Below are positions 8,631-18,100 of a stretch of 64,000 nt of DNA, one piece after another. A model generated the notes under the pieces. The model worked only from the letters and a program-made list of their open reading frames with translations, made no database searches and was not told the DNA's origin. Positions within the stretch are counted from its first letter, which is position 1. Every line of letters starts with the position of its first letter. This DNA is from Butyrivibrio sp. (lineage in GTDB: Bacteria; Bacillota; Clostridia; Lachnospirales; Lachnospiraceae): contig SVFV01000004.1 of the NCBI GenBank assembly GCA_015056655.1, forward strand, positions 1 to 64,000, written 5' to 3'. Position numbers and translations under genes: made by a program.

Positions 8631-9353
8631 ATGTGGTTGTGGATTATTGCAACAGTAGTTGCGTATTATATTAAAGGGCTTTGCGGATTCGCAAACACAC
8701 TGGTGTTTACTTCAATACTCGGATTTGGAGCAAACAATATAGCAATATCGCCCGTTGAGCTTTTCCTGGGATATCCAACGAATCTGATACTTACATGGAA
8801 AAACAGAAAGAAGCTGAACAAATATATTTTTATTCCGCTTTCAATCCTTGTGCTATTGGGCTGCATCCCCGGGGCATTGCTCCTTAAAAATGCAAATGTA
8901 AAGCTAATAAAAATAGTATTTGGCGTGGTTGTTATTCTGCTTGGAATAGAGATGTATCTTAGAGATAAGAATGCCTTTCATTTCAAGGAATCAAGGATAG
9001 TTCTTGCGATAATAGGTATACTTTCAGGTGTTTTATGTGGGCTTTTCGGAGTAGGAGCACTTCTTGCGGCTTATGTCGGAAGAGTGACCAAGACAGGTGA
9101 TGAATTCAAGGCAAACATCAGCGCAGTTTTCATAGTAGAAAATACCTTCAGGATTATTCTTTACAGTGCAGTTGGAGTTATAACCTTCGAAGGAATAAAG
9201 CTTGCACTGATTCTGATGCCCTTTGTACTTGCAGGGCTTTTTGCAGGAATGAAAAGCAGCAGTTTCCTTGATGAAAAAACAGTAAAGCGCCTTATGAGCG
9301 TACTGCTTGTAATCTCAGGAATCATGCTGATAGTTAAAAATCTGTTTGCATGA
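8631..9353 (+). CDS. TauE/SafE family membrane permease
   Basis: A 240-aa polytopic membrane protein with about 7-8 hydrophobic segments. The family pattern is visible: an N-terminal KGLCGFANTLVFTSIL segment and a mid-protein repeat (IIGILSGVLCGLFGVGALLA) with the G-x-x-x-G-x-x-G-x-G-G-like motif. TauE/SafE proteins move anions such as sulfite, sulfoacetate or other organic acids. No sulfur genes lie nearby, so the substrate is open. It is separated by 3 nt from the upstream GNAT gene and has little ribosome binding site of its own, so it is probably translationally coupled. Confidence 0.82.
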   Translation: MWLWIIATVVAYYIKGLCGFANTLVFTSILGFGANNIAISPVELFLGYPTNLILTWKNRKKLNKYIFIPLSILVLLGCIPGALLLKNANVKLIKIVFGVVVILLGIEMYLRDKNAFHFKESRIVLAIIGILSGVLCGLFGVGALLAAYVGRVTKTGDEFKANISAVFIVENTFRIILYSAVGVITFEGIKLALILMPFVLAGLFAGMKSSSFLDEKTVKRLMSVLLVISGIMLIVKNLFA

Positions 9354-9444
9354 TTTAAATGTGGAAAAAGATCCAAGACAATACAGAAAATTTCATGATT
9401 TAGAACGAAAACAGCAGAAGATCAAATTACAGGAGGAACGAAAC

Positions 9445-11529
9445 ATGAAAAAAGTAGAAATAGAAGATATTTTAAAGTACAGATATTTGGAAAATCTTAC
9501 TTTTAATCCGGCAGGAACAGTGTATGCATATAATGTAGCCTACGCTGATGCGGAGAAGAATACCTATAAGAGAGATGTATGGGCAGTGAAGGACGGTAAA
9601 AACTTCCAGCTCACAGCTACAATCGATGCATCAATTTCTTTCTGGAACAGTGACAGTGAACTCATTATCAGCAGAACAAAGCCCGGTGATGAGAAGTCAG
9701 AGGATTCCGAACTTTTCTCAATCTCTGTTGATGGCGGAGAGGCAAAAATTTGGGCAAAGCTTCCCGTAGCACTTGGTGATATCAAGAAAATTTCTGATGG
9801 CGTTTATGCTGCAACAGTTCAGATAGATGAATCCGATCCTGACGCTTATCTTGATGATGAAGAAACCCGTGGCAAAAAGGCTGAGGAGAAGAAAAAGAAT
9901 CTCGAGAGTGACTATGATGTTTTCACAGAGGTTCCCTACTGGTTCAATGGAAGAGGCGTGACCAACGGAAAAAGAAGTGCGCTCTTTATTATCAAAGCTA
10001 CTGATGATGCAGAAAAAGCACCTGAAAACAGATTTGAGCTTAAAAGAATAACTGACGCTGATTTCAATGTGAATGGTATAGAAGTAGATGGCGACAAGGT
10101 TTACTTTGTTGGCGGAAAAGCTACAAAGATTCCGGATTTCTTCAGTGATCTGTTTGTTTATGATGTGAAAAAGGACGAGGTAAAGCCCATATATGATAAG
10201 CATGATTTTGGCTTTGGTGGCCTTTATGTAAAGGCTGGAGAGATCTACGTTTTTGCAAATGACTATCAGAAATATGGACTTAACGGTTCTGACTTTTTAT
10301 ACAAAATTGAAGGCGGCGAGCTTAAGAAAATAGAGGGCTATGAGCCTACTCACTCTCGAGGATCAAGCATTGTTGGCGATGTTGCGATTGGCGGCGGAAG
10401 AGAGCAGAAGGTTCTTAAAGAGGAAGATGGACTTGTTCTCTACACACTTTCTACAGTTGAGGATCACACCGTGATTTCAAGGATTGCACTTGCAACAGGA
10501 AAAGTGGAGACTCTTCTTGATATCGCAGGAATCATCCATTTCTTCGATATAGTAGATGATCAGTTTCTATTTGATTTTACTGACAAGGATAAGCTTCCTG
10601 AAATTTACTCTGTTAAAAAGAGCGACCTCAAAGCCTTTGATATTGAGGATCAGGAGCACTATACTCCATCTGGAAAAAGAGCTGATTTCATACAGATTTC
10701 TCATCATAATGAGGAATTCTTAGAGGGCGTTTATGTTGCAGCTCCAAATAGAATCGACTACGAATCTGAGGGACTTTCACTTCATGGATGGGTGCTTCTT
10801 CCTGAGGACTTTGATCCTTCTAAAAAGTATCCTGCTGTACTTGACGTACATGGCGGTCCAAGATGTGTATATTCAGAGGGCTTTTTCCATGAGATGCAGG
10901 TGTGGGCTGCTAAGGGCTATGTTGTAATGTTCACCAACATCAAGGGAAGTGATGGCCGAGGAGACGACTTTGCTGATATTCGCGGAGACTACGGCGGAAC
11001 TGACTTTAAGAACCTCATGGCCTTTGTTGATGCAGTGTTGGAAAAATATCCTGCAATCGATAAGGATAAGATCTGCGAAACAGGCGGTTCTTACGGTGGA
11101 TTCATGACTAACTGGATTATCACACACACAGACAGATTCTGCTGCGCAGCAAGCCAGAGATCAATTTCTAACTGGATTTCAATGTCCTACATAAGTGATA
11201 TTGGACCTTACTTTGGACCTGACCAGAACGGAGTATGCTTTGGCGACTGGTTTACAAGTGACAGTACAGAAGCTCTTTGGGATCATTCACCTCTTAAGTA
11301 TGTGGACGCTGCCAAGACTCCTATTCTTTTCCTGCACAGTGATCAGGACTACAGATGCCCTCTCCCTGAAGCAATGCAGATGATGCAGGCTCTTACAGTA
11401 AGAGGCGTAGAGACCAGACTCATTGTTTTCCATGGAGAAAATCATGAGCTCTCAAGATCAGGTAAGCCTAAGCACAGAATCAGAAGACTTGAGGAAATCA
11501 CAGGCTGGTTCGAGCAGCATACGAAGTAA
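9445..11529 (+). CDS. S9 family prolyl oligopeptidase-like / acylaminoacyl peptidase
   Basis: A 694-aa cytoplasmic serine peptidase; no signal peptide. An N-terminal beta-propeller-like region (about residues 1-400) precedes an alpha/beta-hydrolase domain. The catalytic triad is visible: Ser549 in GGSYGGF, Asp635 in LHSDQDYRCP and His667 in HGENHELSRSG. LDVHGGPR supplies the oxyanion region. I chose ATG 9445 because AGGAGG precedes it by 8 nt; an in-frame ATG at 9346 would overlap the permease and adds a charged tail unlike the family. Likely trims short peptides or N-acylated peptides. Confidence 0.88.
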   Translation: MKKVEIEDILKYRYLENLTFNPAGTVYAYNVAYADAEKNTYKRDVWAVKDGKNFQLTATIDASISFWNSDSELIISRTKPGDEKSEDSELFSISVDGGEAKIWAKLPVALGDIKKISDGVYAATVQIDESDPDAYLDDEETRGKKAEEKKKNLESDYDVFTEVPYWFNGRGVTNGKRSALFIIKATDDAEKAPENRFELKRITDADFNVNGIEVDGDKVYFVGGKATKIPDFFSDLFVYDVKKDEVKPIYDKHDFGFGGLYVKAGEIYVFANDYQKYGLNGSDFLYKIEGGELKKIEGYEPTHSRGSSIVGDVAIGGGREQKVLKEEDGLVLYTLSTVEDHTVISRIALATGKVETLLDIAGIIHFFDIVDDQFLFDFTDKDKLPEIYSVKKSDLKAFDIEDQEHYTPSGKRADFIQISHHNEEFLEGVYVAAPNRIDYESEGLSLHGWVLLPEDFDPSKKYPAVLDVHGGPRCVYSEGFFHEMQVWAAKGYVVMFTNIKGSDGRGDDFADIRGDYGGTDFKNLMAFVDAVLEKYPAIDKDKICETGGSYGGFMTNWIITHTDRFCCAASQRSISNWISMSYISDIGPYFGPDQNGVCFGDWFTSDSTEALWDHSPLKYVDAAKTPILFLHSDQDYRCPLPEAMQMMQALTVRGVETRLIVFHGENHELSRSGKPKHRIRRLEEITGWFEQHTK

Positions 11530-11585
11530 TCATTTGGGATAAATAGAGGGAACTTTGATTTAAAATATCAGTTTAAGGAGAAAAG

Positions 11586-12203
11586 ATGTTAGACAACAAA
11601 GGATTTGATTTATGGGCAGATGGATATGATGCGGCTGTTGGACTTTCAGATGAAGAAAACAGCTATCCATTTGCTGGATATAAGGATGTTCTGGGATCAA
11701 TATTCAAGGAGATTATGACAAAAGAAAATGCTAAAGTCCTCGATATTGGTTTTGGAACTGGAACACTTACAACAAAGCTTTATGAGAATGGATGCGATGT
11801 CTATGGGCAGGATTTCTCTGAGAGAATGATTGAACTTGCAAGACAGAAGATGGAAAATGCTCACCTTTATCAGGGTGATTTTTCAAATGGACTGGTGAAA
11901 GAACTCTCTGAAAATAAGTACGATTACATCGTCGGAACATACTCGCTGCATCACCTTACAGATGAACAGAAGATTACATTCTTCAAGACACTGCTTGAAA
12001 GGTTGGAAGAAGGTGGTAAACTTCTTATTGGTGATGTTGCATTTGAGACAAGGGCAGAACTTGAAAAGTGCAGGGAAGAAGTCGGTGATGAATGGGATGA
12101 GGATGAAATCTATTTTGCTATAGATGAACTCAGAAAGTCATTTGAAAATGTGAAGTTTTATCCCAAGTCATATTGTGCCGGAGTGATTGAAATTACTGCA
12201 TAA
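11586..12203 (+). CDS. Class I SAM-dependent methyltransferase
   Basis: A 205-aa methyltransferase. Motif I is VLDIGFGTGTLTTKL, motif II lies around VYGQDFSERMIELAR, and a post-motif YDYIVGTYSLHHLT typical of small-molecule (UbiE/BioC-like) methyltransferases follows. The C-terminal FYPKSYCAGVIEITA closes the fold. The ATG follows AAGGAGAAAAG. The substrate is not inferable. It sits between a peptidase and a thioesterase with short gaps, probably one transcript. Confidence 0.85.
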   Translation: MLDNKGFDLWADGYDAAVGLSDEENSYPFAGYKDVLGSIFKEIMTKENAKVLDIGFGTGTLTTKLYENGCDVYGQDFSERMIELARQKMENAHLYQGDFSNGLVKELSENKYDYIVGTYSLHHLTDEQKITFFKTLLERLEEGGKLLIGDVAFETRAELEKCREEVGDEWDEDEIYFAIDELRKSFENVKFYPKSYCAGVIEITA

Positions 12204-12252
12204 AAGATAGAGATTTTGTGATTACAGCAATACAAGTAAACGAGGATGAACA

Positions 12253-12705
12253 ATGCGAAAGGCAAGGACGGAAAAGGAAAATGCAATCAGAGAGAAGATG
12301 CTCTCTGAGCTTTATGCAAATGAATATAACAAATTTATAGGATTTGAGGTTTTGGAGCTTAGCCCCACCTACAGTAAATCCAGAATAAAATGTGATCAGA
12401 GACTTCATAACACATATGGAAGCATTCATGGAGGCGCGCTTCTTTCGTTTGTAGATGCTATGGCAGGTGCGACCGGAAGCATGAGTGGGTATTATGTTAC
12501 AACGGTGTCTGCAAATCTGAATTTCCTTTTGCCTGCGGTGAACACTGAGTATATTTACTGTGAGTGTATGAAGCTTAAGACAGGAAAACATATCCTGGTT
12601 TTTGATATCAGAGTAACGGATGATGAAGGTAATTTATTAGATAGTGGAGAGTTTTCGTTTTTTGCAAGTAAAGTCCCGGTACTTGGAGATAGTTTGAAGT
12701 TTTAA
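12253..12705 (+). CDS. PaaI family hotdog-fold thioesterase
   Basis: A 150-aa acyl-CoA thioesterase-like protein. The hotdog signature N-x-x-G-S-I-H-G-G-A-L (NTYGSIHGGALLSFVDAMAG) contains the conserved His and Gly, and the beta-strands that follow (VSANLNFLLPA) match PaaI/YbgC relatives. Such enzymes hydrolyse aryl- or acyl-CoA esters. A basic, Glu-rich N-terminal helix of about 20 residues precedes the fold. A strong hairpin terminator follows the gene. Confidence 0.85.
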   Translation: MRKARTEKENAIREKMLSELYANEYNKFIGFEVLELSPTYSKSRIKCDQRLHNTYGSIHGGALLSFVDAMAGATGSMSGYYVTTVSANLNFLLPAVNTEYIYCECMKLKTGKHILVFDIRVTDDEGNLLDSGEFSFFASKVPVLGDSLKF

Positions 12706-12724
12706 AATATTCCATTAAAGAATT

Positions 12725-12759
12725 AAGGCGTAAGCATCAGATTGGTGCTTACGCCTTTT
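12725..12759 (+). terminator. Rho-independent terminator after the thioesterase gene
   Basis: AAGGCGTAAGCA pairs perfectly with TGCTTACGCCTT over a 9-nt loop and is followed by a short TTCT tail. It lies between two converging transcripts and may act in both directions. Confidence 0.8.
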
Positions 12760-12769
12760 CTATATTTGC

Positions 12770-14080
12770 TTATTTTGATTCTTCCCTCACAGGCATCATG
12801 AATTTGGCTATGAAATAGTTGCCTTCAAGTGATGTCTGAAAAATACCATCACAGCGTGAGATTGTTTCCCCAACAATCTTTAGGCCAAGGCCGTGACTTT
12901 CGCTGTCGTCCTTTGTGGTTTCGAGGTCAGGATTAGCAAGAACCTTATCCATATCGGCCTTATTTTTTATTTCGCAGCAAAGGTAATCCTGAACAACCTT
13001 AAGTAGTATATGTATATCCGGAGACTCCACATATTGGCAGGCCTCCATGGCGTTATTAAACAAATTTAGAAAAATGGTGCAGAAGCTTTCGTCATTAACA
13101 GTGATATCGCTGGGTAATGAAATTTCATTATAGATTTTTATATGATGTTTTTGAGCTTCGGAAATCTTTCTGTTCAATATATAATCTATCATAAGATTGT
13201 CAGTTGAAACACTAGTAATACTATCCATTTTTTCACCAATGGATTCGTTGATATATGTGTTGAGCTCATCATATTTTTTCTCGTGAAGGAGTGTCTGAAT
13301 GTAAAGATAATTGTTCTTTAATTCATGACGTTCTTTTTTTATGCGCTCATCAATTTCAAGAGAGTAGCGGTATCTGTAGATTTGCGCCTGAGTCTCAGTC
13401 AGAGCCCTGTCCAGCATACGCTGATCTTCATAGGCTTCAACAGTTGTAAGGAAAAGATCATACAAAATAGGAAGCGCCGGAAGAATTGTAAGTGCCAGAA
13501 TTGCATCGCTATAAAACTCAAAAAGAGGAATGTCCATTGAGTAAACGGAATAATAGATAAGCAGGGCAATCGGGAAGTAAGCGAGGAAAACAAGCTTTTT
13601 CCTGATGTTTGCGTGAATCTTTGGAATAGATTTTCTGGCAATTATAAAGAACAGATACAAAAGTACGATCAGCAAAATAAAGGAAAAATAATCCCAAAAG
13701 ACATAGAGAGACTGCGGAATTGTACCCTCAACCATGTAGAGCGGACTCCAGACAATCTTATAAAGCTGAATAAATGAAACATAGAACAGCGAATATATAA
13801 GCTTTCCTGCAAAGTGTCCACCAAGGAATATCTCTGAGGTTATAAGCGGAATAAAAAGCTGTAACAAAAAGTTATACCAGTAATGATGTGGATATTTCGA
13901 GATTGGAAGAAGATAGGTGCCATATTGAAGTAGCACATATAAAAATAGACTGACTGAAAAATAAGTTATTGCCTTTTTTATGGGCATCTTTTCGGAATAG
14001 ATTCTGTAAAGTGAAATCACGAGAAAGGTGAAAACAACGATACCATCAAATTCAGTTAATCTAAATAATTGATAAAGCAT
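12770..14080 (-). CDS. AgrC/VirS-like sensor histidine kinase (GHKL ATPase)
   Basis: A 436-aa membrane kinase. Six or so hydrophobic segments occupy residues 1-215, without an extracellular sensor domain. A coiled segment and the DHp-like motif KKERHELKNNY follow, with phospho-acceptor His252. The GHKL ATPase domain has the N box NLFNNAMEACQ and the glycine box SHGLGLKIV. This is the AgrC/ComD class that often reads peptides or other ligands through membrane helices. It is encoded 7 nt after the LytTR regulator, its clear partner. No AgrB or AgrD gene was found nearby. Confidence 0.88.
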   Translation of the reverse strand: MLYQLFRLTEFDGIVVFTFLVISLYRIYSEKMPIKKAITYFSVSLFLYVLLQYGTYLLPISKYPHHYWYNFLLQLFIPLITSEIFLGGHFAGKLIYSLFYVSFIQLYKIVWSPLYMVEGTIPQSLYVFWDYFSFILLIVLLYLFFIIARKSIPKIHANIRKKLVFLAYFPIALLIYYSVYSMDIPLFEFYSDAILALTILPALPILYDLFLTTVEAYEDQRMLDRALTETQAQIYRYRYSLEIDERIKKERHELKNNYLYIQTLLHEKKYDELNTYINESIGEKMDSITSVSTDNLMIDYILNRKISEAQKHHIKIYNEISLPSDITVNDESFCTIFLNLFNNAMEACQYVESPDIHILLKVVQDYLCCEIKNKADMDKVLANPDLETTKDDSESHGLGLKIVGETISRCDGIFQTSLEGNYFIAKFMMPVREESK

Positions 14081-14087
14081 ATTTACC

Positions 14088-14804
14088 TCATGACATTGAA
14101 TGATTTAAAAAGGCCTGTTTTACTTCTTCGCGCATGTTTCTTGACAAAGGAAGTTCGTGCCCATTTTTTAGTAATACAGAGTCCTTCTGGATTCTTGTAA
14201 TTGCAGACATATTAACGAGAAAGCTCCGGTGGATTTTGATGAAGTCTTCGCCGGAGAGCGACTCCTCAAGTGTCATCAGCTTTGAGCGAAGAGTAGTTAT
14301 TCCGCTTTCTGTTACAATGGCGCATTCCTTTCTCTGAGCCTCCACATACAGTATTTTACGCACGTCAAAGGAATAAACATCTCCGCCTGAGGGCTCCTCT
14401 ATCTTGATGATTTTCTGCTTTCTCTTATCAAGCTCTGAAAGAATGGAATCCACGAGAGAGTGGACCATTTCATTCAGCTCGCTTTTTCTGATAAATCTAA
14501 AGGGCTGTACCTCAAAGGTCTGAAAAACCAGTGATTCCTTATTTGAAATGAAAACAACAAGCGCATCAGGAGCTATCTCTCTGATCTTCCTACACACAGA
14601 AATACCATCGATTCCCGGCATCTCAATATCAAGGAAAATCATATCATAATGAAAATGCTGCTCAATCATGGGAAGAAACTCTTCACCTGACATGAAGAAA
14701 TCGAAAGCAACAGAGGTATTTCTTTCATTAAAGGTATTAGCCAATAATTCTTTTGTTCTATTTAAGAATATCTCCTCATCTTCAACTATCGCTGCCTGGT
14801 ACAT
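14088..14804 (-). CDS. LytTR family response regulator (AgrA-like)
   Basis: A 238-aa regulator. The receiver domain (residues 1-120) has acidic residues EDEE at 8-11 and phospho-acceptor Asp59 in FLDIEMPGIDG. The LytTR DNA-binding domain (about 135-235) shows VEAQRKECAIVTESG, FIKIHRSFLVNM and the terminal LPLSRNM strand. LytTR proteins bind direct repeats about two helical turns apart; a repeat of that kind lies across the divergent intergenic region at 15055-15083. It is transcribed with the kinase downstream. Confidence 0.9.
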   Translation of the reverse strand: MYQAAIVEDEEIFLNRTKELLANTFNERNTSVAFDFFMSGEEFLPMIEQHFHYDMIFLDIEMPGIDGISVCRKIREIAPDALVVFISNKESLVFQTFEVQPFRFIRKSELNEMVHSLVDSILSELDKRKQKIIKIEEPSGGDVYSFDVRKILYVEAQRKECAIVTESGITTLRSKLMTLEESLSGEDFIKIHRSFLVNMSAITRIQKDSVLLKNGHELPLSRNMREEVKQAFLNHSMS

Positions 14805-14881
14805 GATATTTCCCTTTCTTGATATTGATTGTTTCCTATTTATTATATTAAAAATTTATCTTATTTTCTATTCGATATATA

Positions 14882-15030
14882 TCCTTCCCCATTATAGACA
14901 AGCAATACTGTCTGAAGCTGCTTTGAAAAACGTCGGTTCTTATACCCTGTTTTTTAGGGTATTAGAACCGCTACGTTTTTCATAGAGTGAGAACGTCAGC
15001 TGAGGACAGTGTGCTTGTTGTATAGGGGGA
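14882..15030 (+). repeat. Nested palindromic repeat element, copy 1 (candidate structured RNA)
   Basis: Conserved core halves lie at 14914-14941 and 14963-15003. GAAAAACG and CGGTTCT pair with AGAACCG and CGTTTTTC around an inner stem, ATACCCT/AGGGTAT (14942-14948, 14956-14962). The flanks ACTGTC/GACAGT and CAAGCA/TGCTTG extend the palindrome outward (outer arms 14882-14913 and 15004-15030). An inverted second copy at 46425-46585 keeps the core exactly (28 of 28 nt in the left half) but has unrelated, still self-complementary, arms. It occupies the gap between divergent operons. Confidence 0.75.
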
Positions 15031-15054
15031 AGGCATAAAATCCATTTTGTACAA

Positions 15055-15083
15055 TTCGTACCCTATTTTTGCATTTCGTACCC
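15055..15083 (+). promoter_or_regulatory. Probable LytTR-type operator: direct repeat TTCGTACCC
   Basis: TTCGTACCC occurs at 15055-15063 and again at 15075-15083, 20 nt start to start, about two helical turns. This is the geometry LytTR regulators use. The second half-site ends 24 nt before a GATAAT -10-like element at 15108, so the site covers the -35 region of the GH3 gene at 15166. A LytTR regulator gene is divergently encoded 250 nt away. Binding is inferred, not shown. Confidence 0.5.
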
Positions 15084-15165
15084 AAAATGAGGAAACGCGA
15101 ATTTTTTGATAATGTGATATTACAAGAAAAACCAAGAATGTAGTGTTCTTGAGGAGGTTAGAATT

Positions 15166-18100
15166 ATGAATAGTAAGAGATTCACAAGAATCTGGACTGC
15201 GGTAATCGCAATTGTTGCAGTCCTTGCAATTGTAGCAACATTCGTTCTTACAGGACCTTTGTACACAGTTATGAACATGTACTTTGGTAAGGGCGACGTT
15301 GTAGTAACAAAGAATCCCGAGGCAGAAAACCTTGATTCTGAGTACTATAAGGCTGAGCATGCAGATGCTGAGAGCCTTCTTGCAGCAAGTCAGGAGCTCG
15401 CTGAGAGAGTTGAGGGAGAAGGAATTGTTCTTTTAAAGAATGAAAACGGTACACTTCCTCTTTCTTCTTCAGAGACAAACGTTTCAATGTTTGGTCGTAC
15501 ATCTGTTGATCCTATCTACACAGGTGCAGGTAGTGCAGCAACAGAGAGTAAGCCTGTTGATTACAAGACAGCTATGGAGAACAACGGATTTTCAATCAAC
15601 AATGATCTCTATAACTTCTATGCTAATCACGAGATATCAACAAAATCCATAAAGGTTTCAATGCAGACAGGTATGGGACCTATGGACGTAGAGTACACAG
15701 GACGTGGATTTATTTCATCAATGGGTGCTGCAATGTTCACAGGCGATATCATCGCTGAGGTTCCTCTTGCTGATTATCCTGAGACACTTCAGGACACATA
15801 CATGCAGTACGGTGATGCAGCTATCGTATTCATCGGAAGAGTTGGTGGTGAGGGTTGTGACCTTCCCAGAAATATGAGCGAGTTCGCAACAACAGATGCA
15901 GACAAGGATAAGTCTTATCTTGAGCTTGATAGCAGAGAAATCGATATGCTTAACTACGTTAAGGCTCAGAAGGATGCTGGATCAATCAAGAAGATCGTAG
16001 TAATTCTTAACACTGCTAATGCTCTTGAGATCGACTTCCTTAATGATGCATCTTACGGAATCGACGCAGCACTTTGGGTAAGCTGCATTGGTGACCAGGG
16101 TGCAAACGCAGTAGCTAAGGTACTTAATGGTACAATCAATCCTTCAGGTAGAACAGTTGACACTTATGTAACTGATCTTACAAAGGACCCCAGCTATGTA
16201 AACTTTGAAGATATCTATTATTCAAATGTTGATGGTTCAATCGGTGGCTATGAGTCAGGTTCCTTCAATGAGTATGAGGAAGGCATCTATGTAGGTTACA
16301 GATACTACGAGACAGCAGCTGCTGAGGCTATGGATGGCAACTATGCAGGCTTTGATTATGACAGCGCTGTAGTTTATCCCTTCGGTTATGGCCTTTCTTA
16401 TACAACATTTGAGAAGTCATTCGATGGCACACCTACATATGAGAATGGAAAATACACATTCAACGTTAATGTAACAAATACCGGTGACAAGGCTGGTAAA
16501 GACGTAGTAGAAATCTACGCAGAAGCTCCTTATACAAAGGGCGGAATTGAAAAGAGTAAGGTTGTTCTTGCAGGCTTTGCAAAGACAAGCGAGATTGCAC
16601 CTGGTGCATCTGAGACAGTAACAATCACATTTAATGATGAAGATATTGCTTCATACGATTATAAGAACAATAAGTGCTATGTCCTTGATGCTGGTACATA
16701 CGGCTTCTACTTAAGTGACAACGCACACAGCTGGGCAACTATTGATCAGGCAGATGCTTCAAAGTACTTCTCAAACGAACTTGCTGGTGAAGTATTTGGC
16801 GCAGATAACAAGAGAGATTCTGATCTTGTTGCAGCAACAAACCAGTTTGATGAAGTTTCAGCAGAGTTCGTTGACGTAGCTACAGAGGGTAAGCCTCTTA
16901 ACTTCAGTAGAAGTGATTTTGCAGGCACATTCCCTACAGCTCCTACAGATGCTGATATCACAGCAGAAGATTATATTAAGACATCACTTGAAACTGTTTA
17001 TGACGAGAATACAGACGAAAAGACAGGCAACGTTGCAGGAAGTCTTGTTTATACAGAGGAGATGCCTGTAACAGGCGCTGATAACGGGCTTCAGCTTATC
17101 AACATGCGTGGTCTTTCATATGATGATCCCGCTTGGGAAGAGCTCCTTGACGAGCTTGATGTTGATAGCGTAGCAAACATGCTTGCAAACGCTGGTTACA
17201 ATACAGCAGAGATTCTTAATATCGGCAAGCCTGCGACACTTGATTACGATGGACCTATGGGTTGGTCAACATGGGTATCTGCCAACGGCGCAGATGCAAT
17301 CTGCATCGGATTCCCTGCAGAGGAACTTCTTGCAGCTACATGGAATGTAGACCTTGCAAGAGAGCTTGGTGAGATCGTTGGTGAACAGGGTCTCTACAAC
17401 GGATTTAATGGTTGGTATGCTCCTGCTATGAATACACACAGAAATGCATTCGCAGGACGTAACTATGAGTATTATTCAGAAGATGGTCTTCTTGGTGGTA
17501 AGATCGCAGCAGGCGAGATCAGCGGAACAATGAAGTATGGTGTTTACACATACATCAAGCACTTCGCTGTAAACGATAAGGAAGATGGAAGAAACGGTAT
17601 CGCTACATGGCTCAATGAGCAGTCACTTAGAGAAATCTATCTCCGTCCTTTCGAGGTTGCTGTAAAGGAAGCTAAGGCTGATATCAATTTCTACGACGAG
17701 AACAACCAGCTTCAGACAACTACAATTAACGCTACAACAGCTATAATGAGTGCTTACAACAGAATTGGTACTGTATGGGCAGGTGGTCAGTATGGTCTTC
17801 AGACACAGATCCTCAGAAATGAGTGGGGCTTCAAGGGAGCCGTTGAGTCTGATTACTTCGGCGGTAACGCATACATGGATCCTGATTCAGGACTTCGTGC
17901 AGGTAATGATCTTATGCTTAACACATTTGCTGATGGTAACCTTTCAGATAAGGCTTCAGCAACAGGTGTAGCAGCTATGAGAAGAGCAGCACACAACGTT
18001 CTTTACATGGTAGTTAATTCTAATGCAATGCAGGGAATTGTTTCCGGATCATCTGTATCTTATAAGATGGCTGGATGGCAGAAGGCTCTTCTTTGCGGAG

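Noticed and set aside
14805..15165. AgrD-type autoinducer peptide gene next to the AgrC/AgrA-like pair
   Set aside because: No short frame with a ribosome binding site and a cysteine-containing peptide was seen, and no AgrB protease gene is adjacent.
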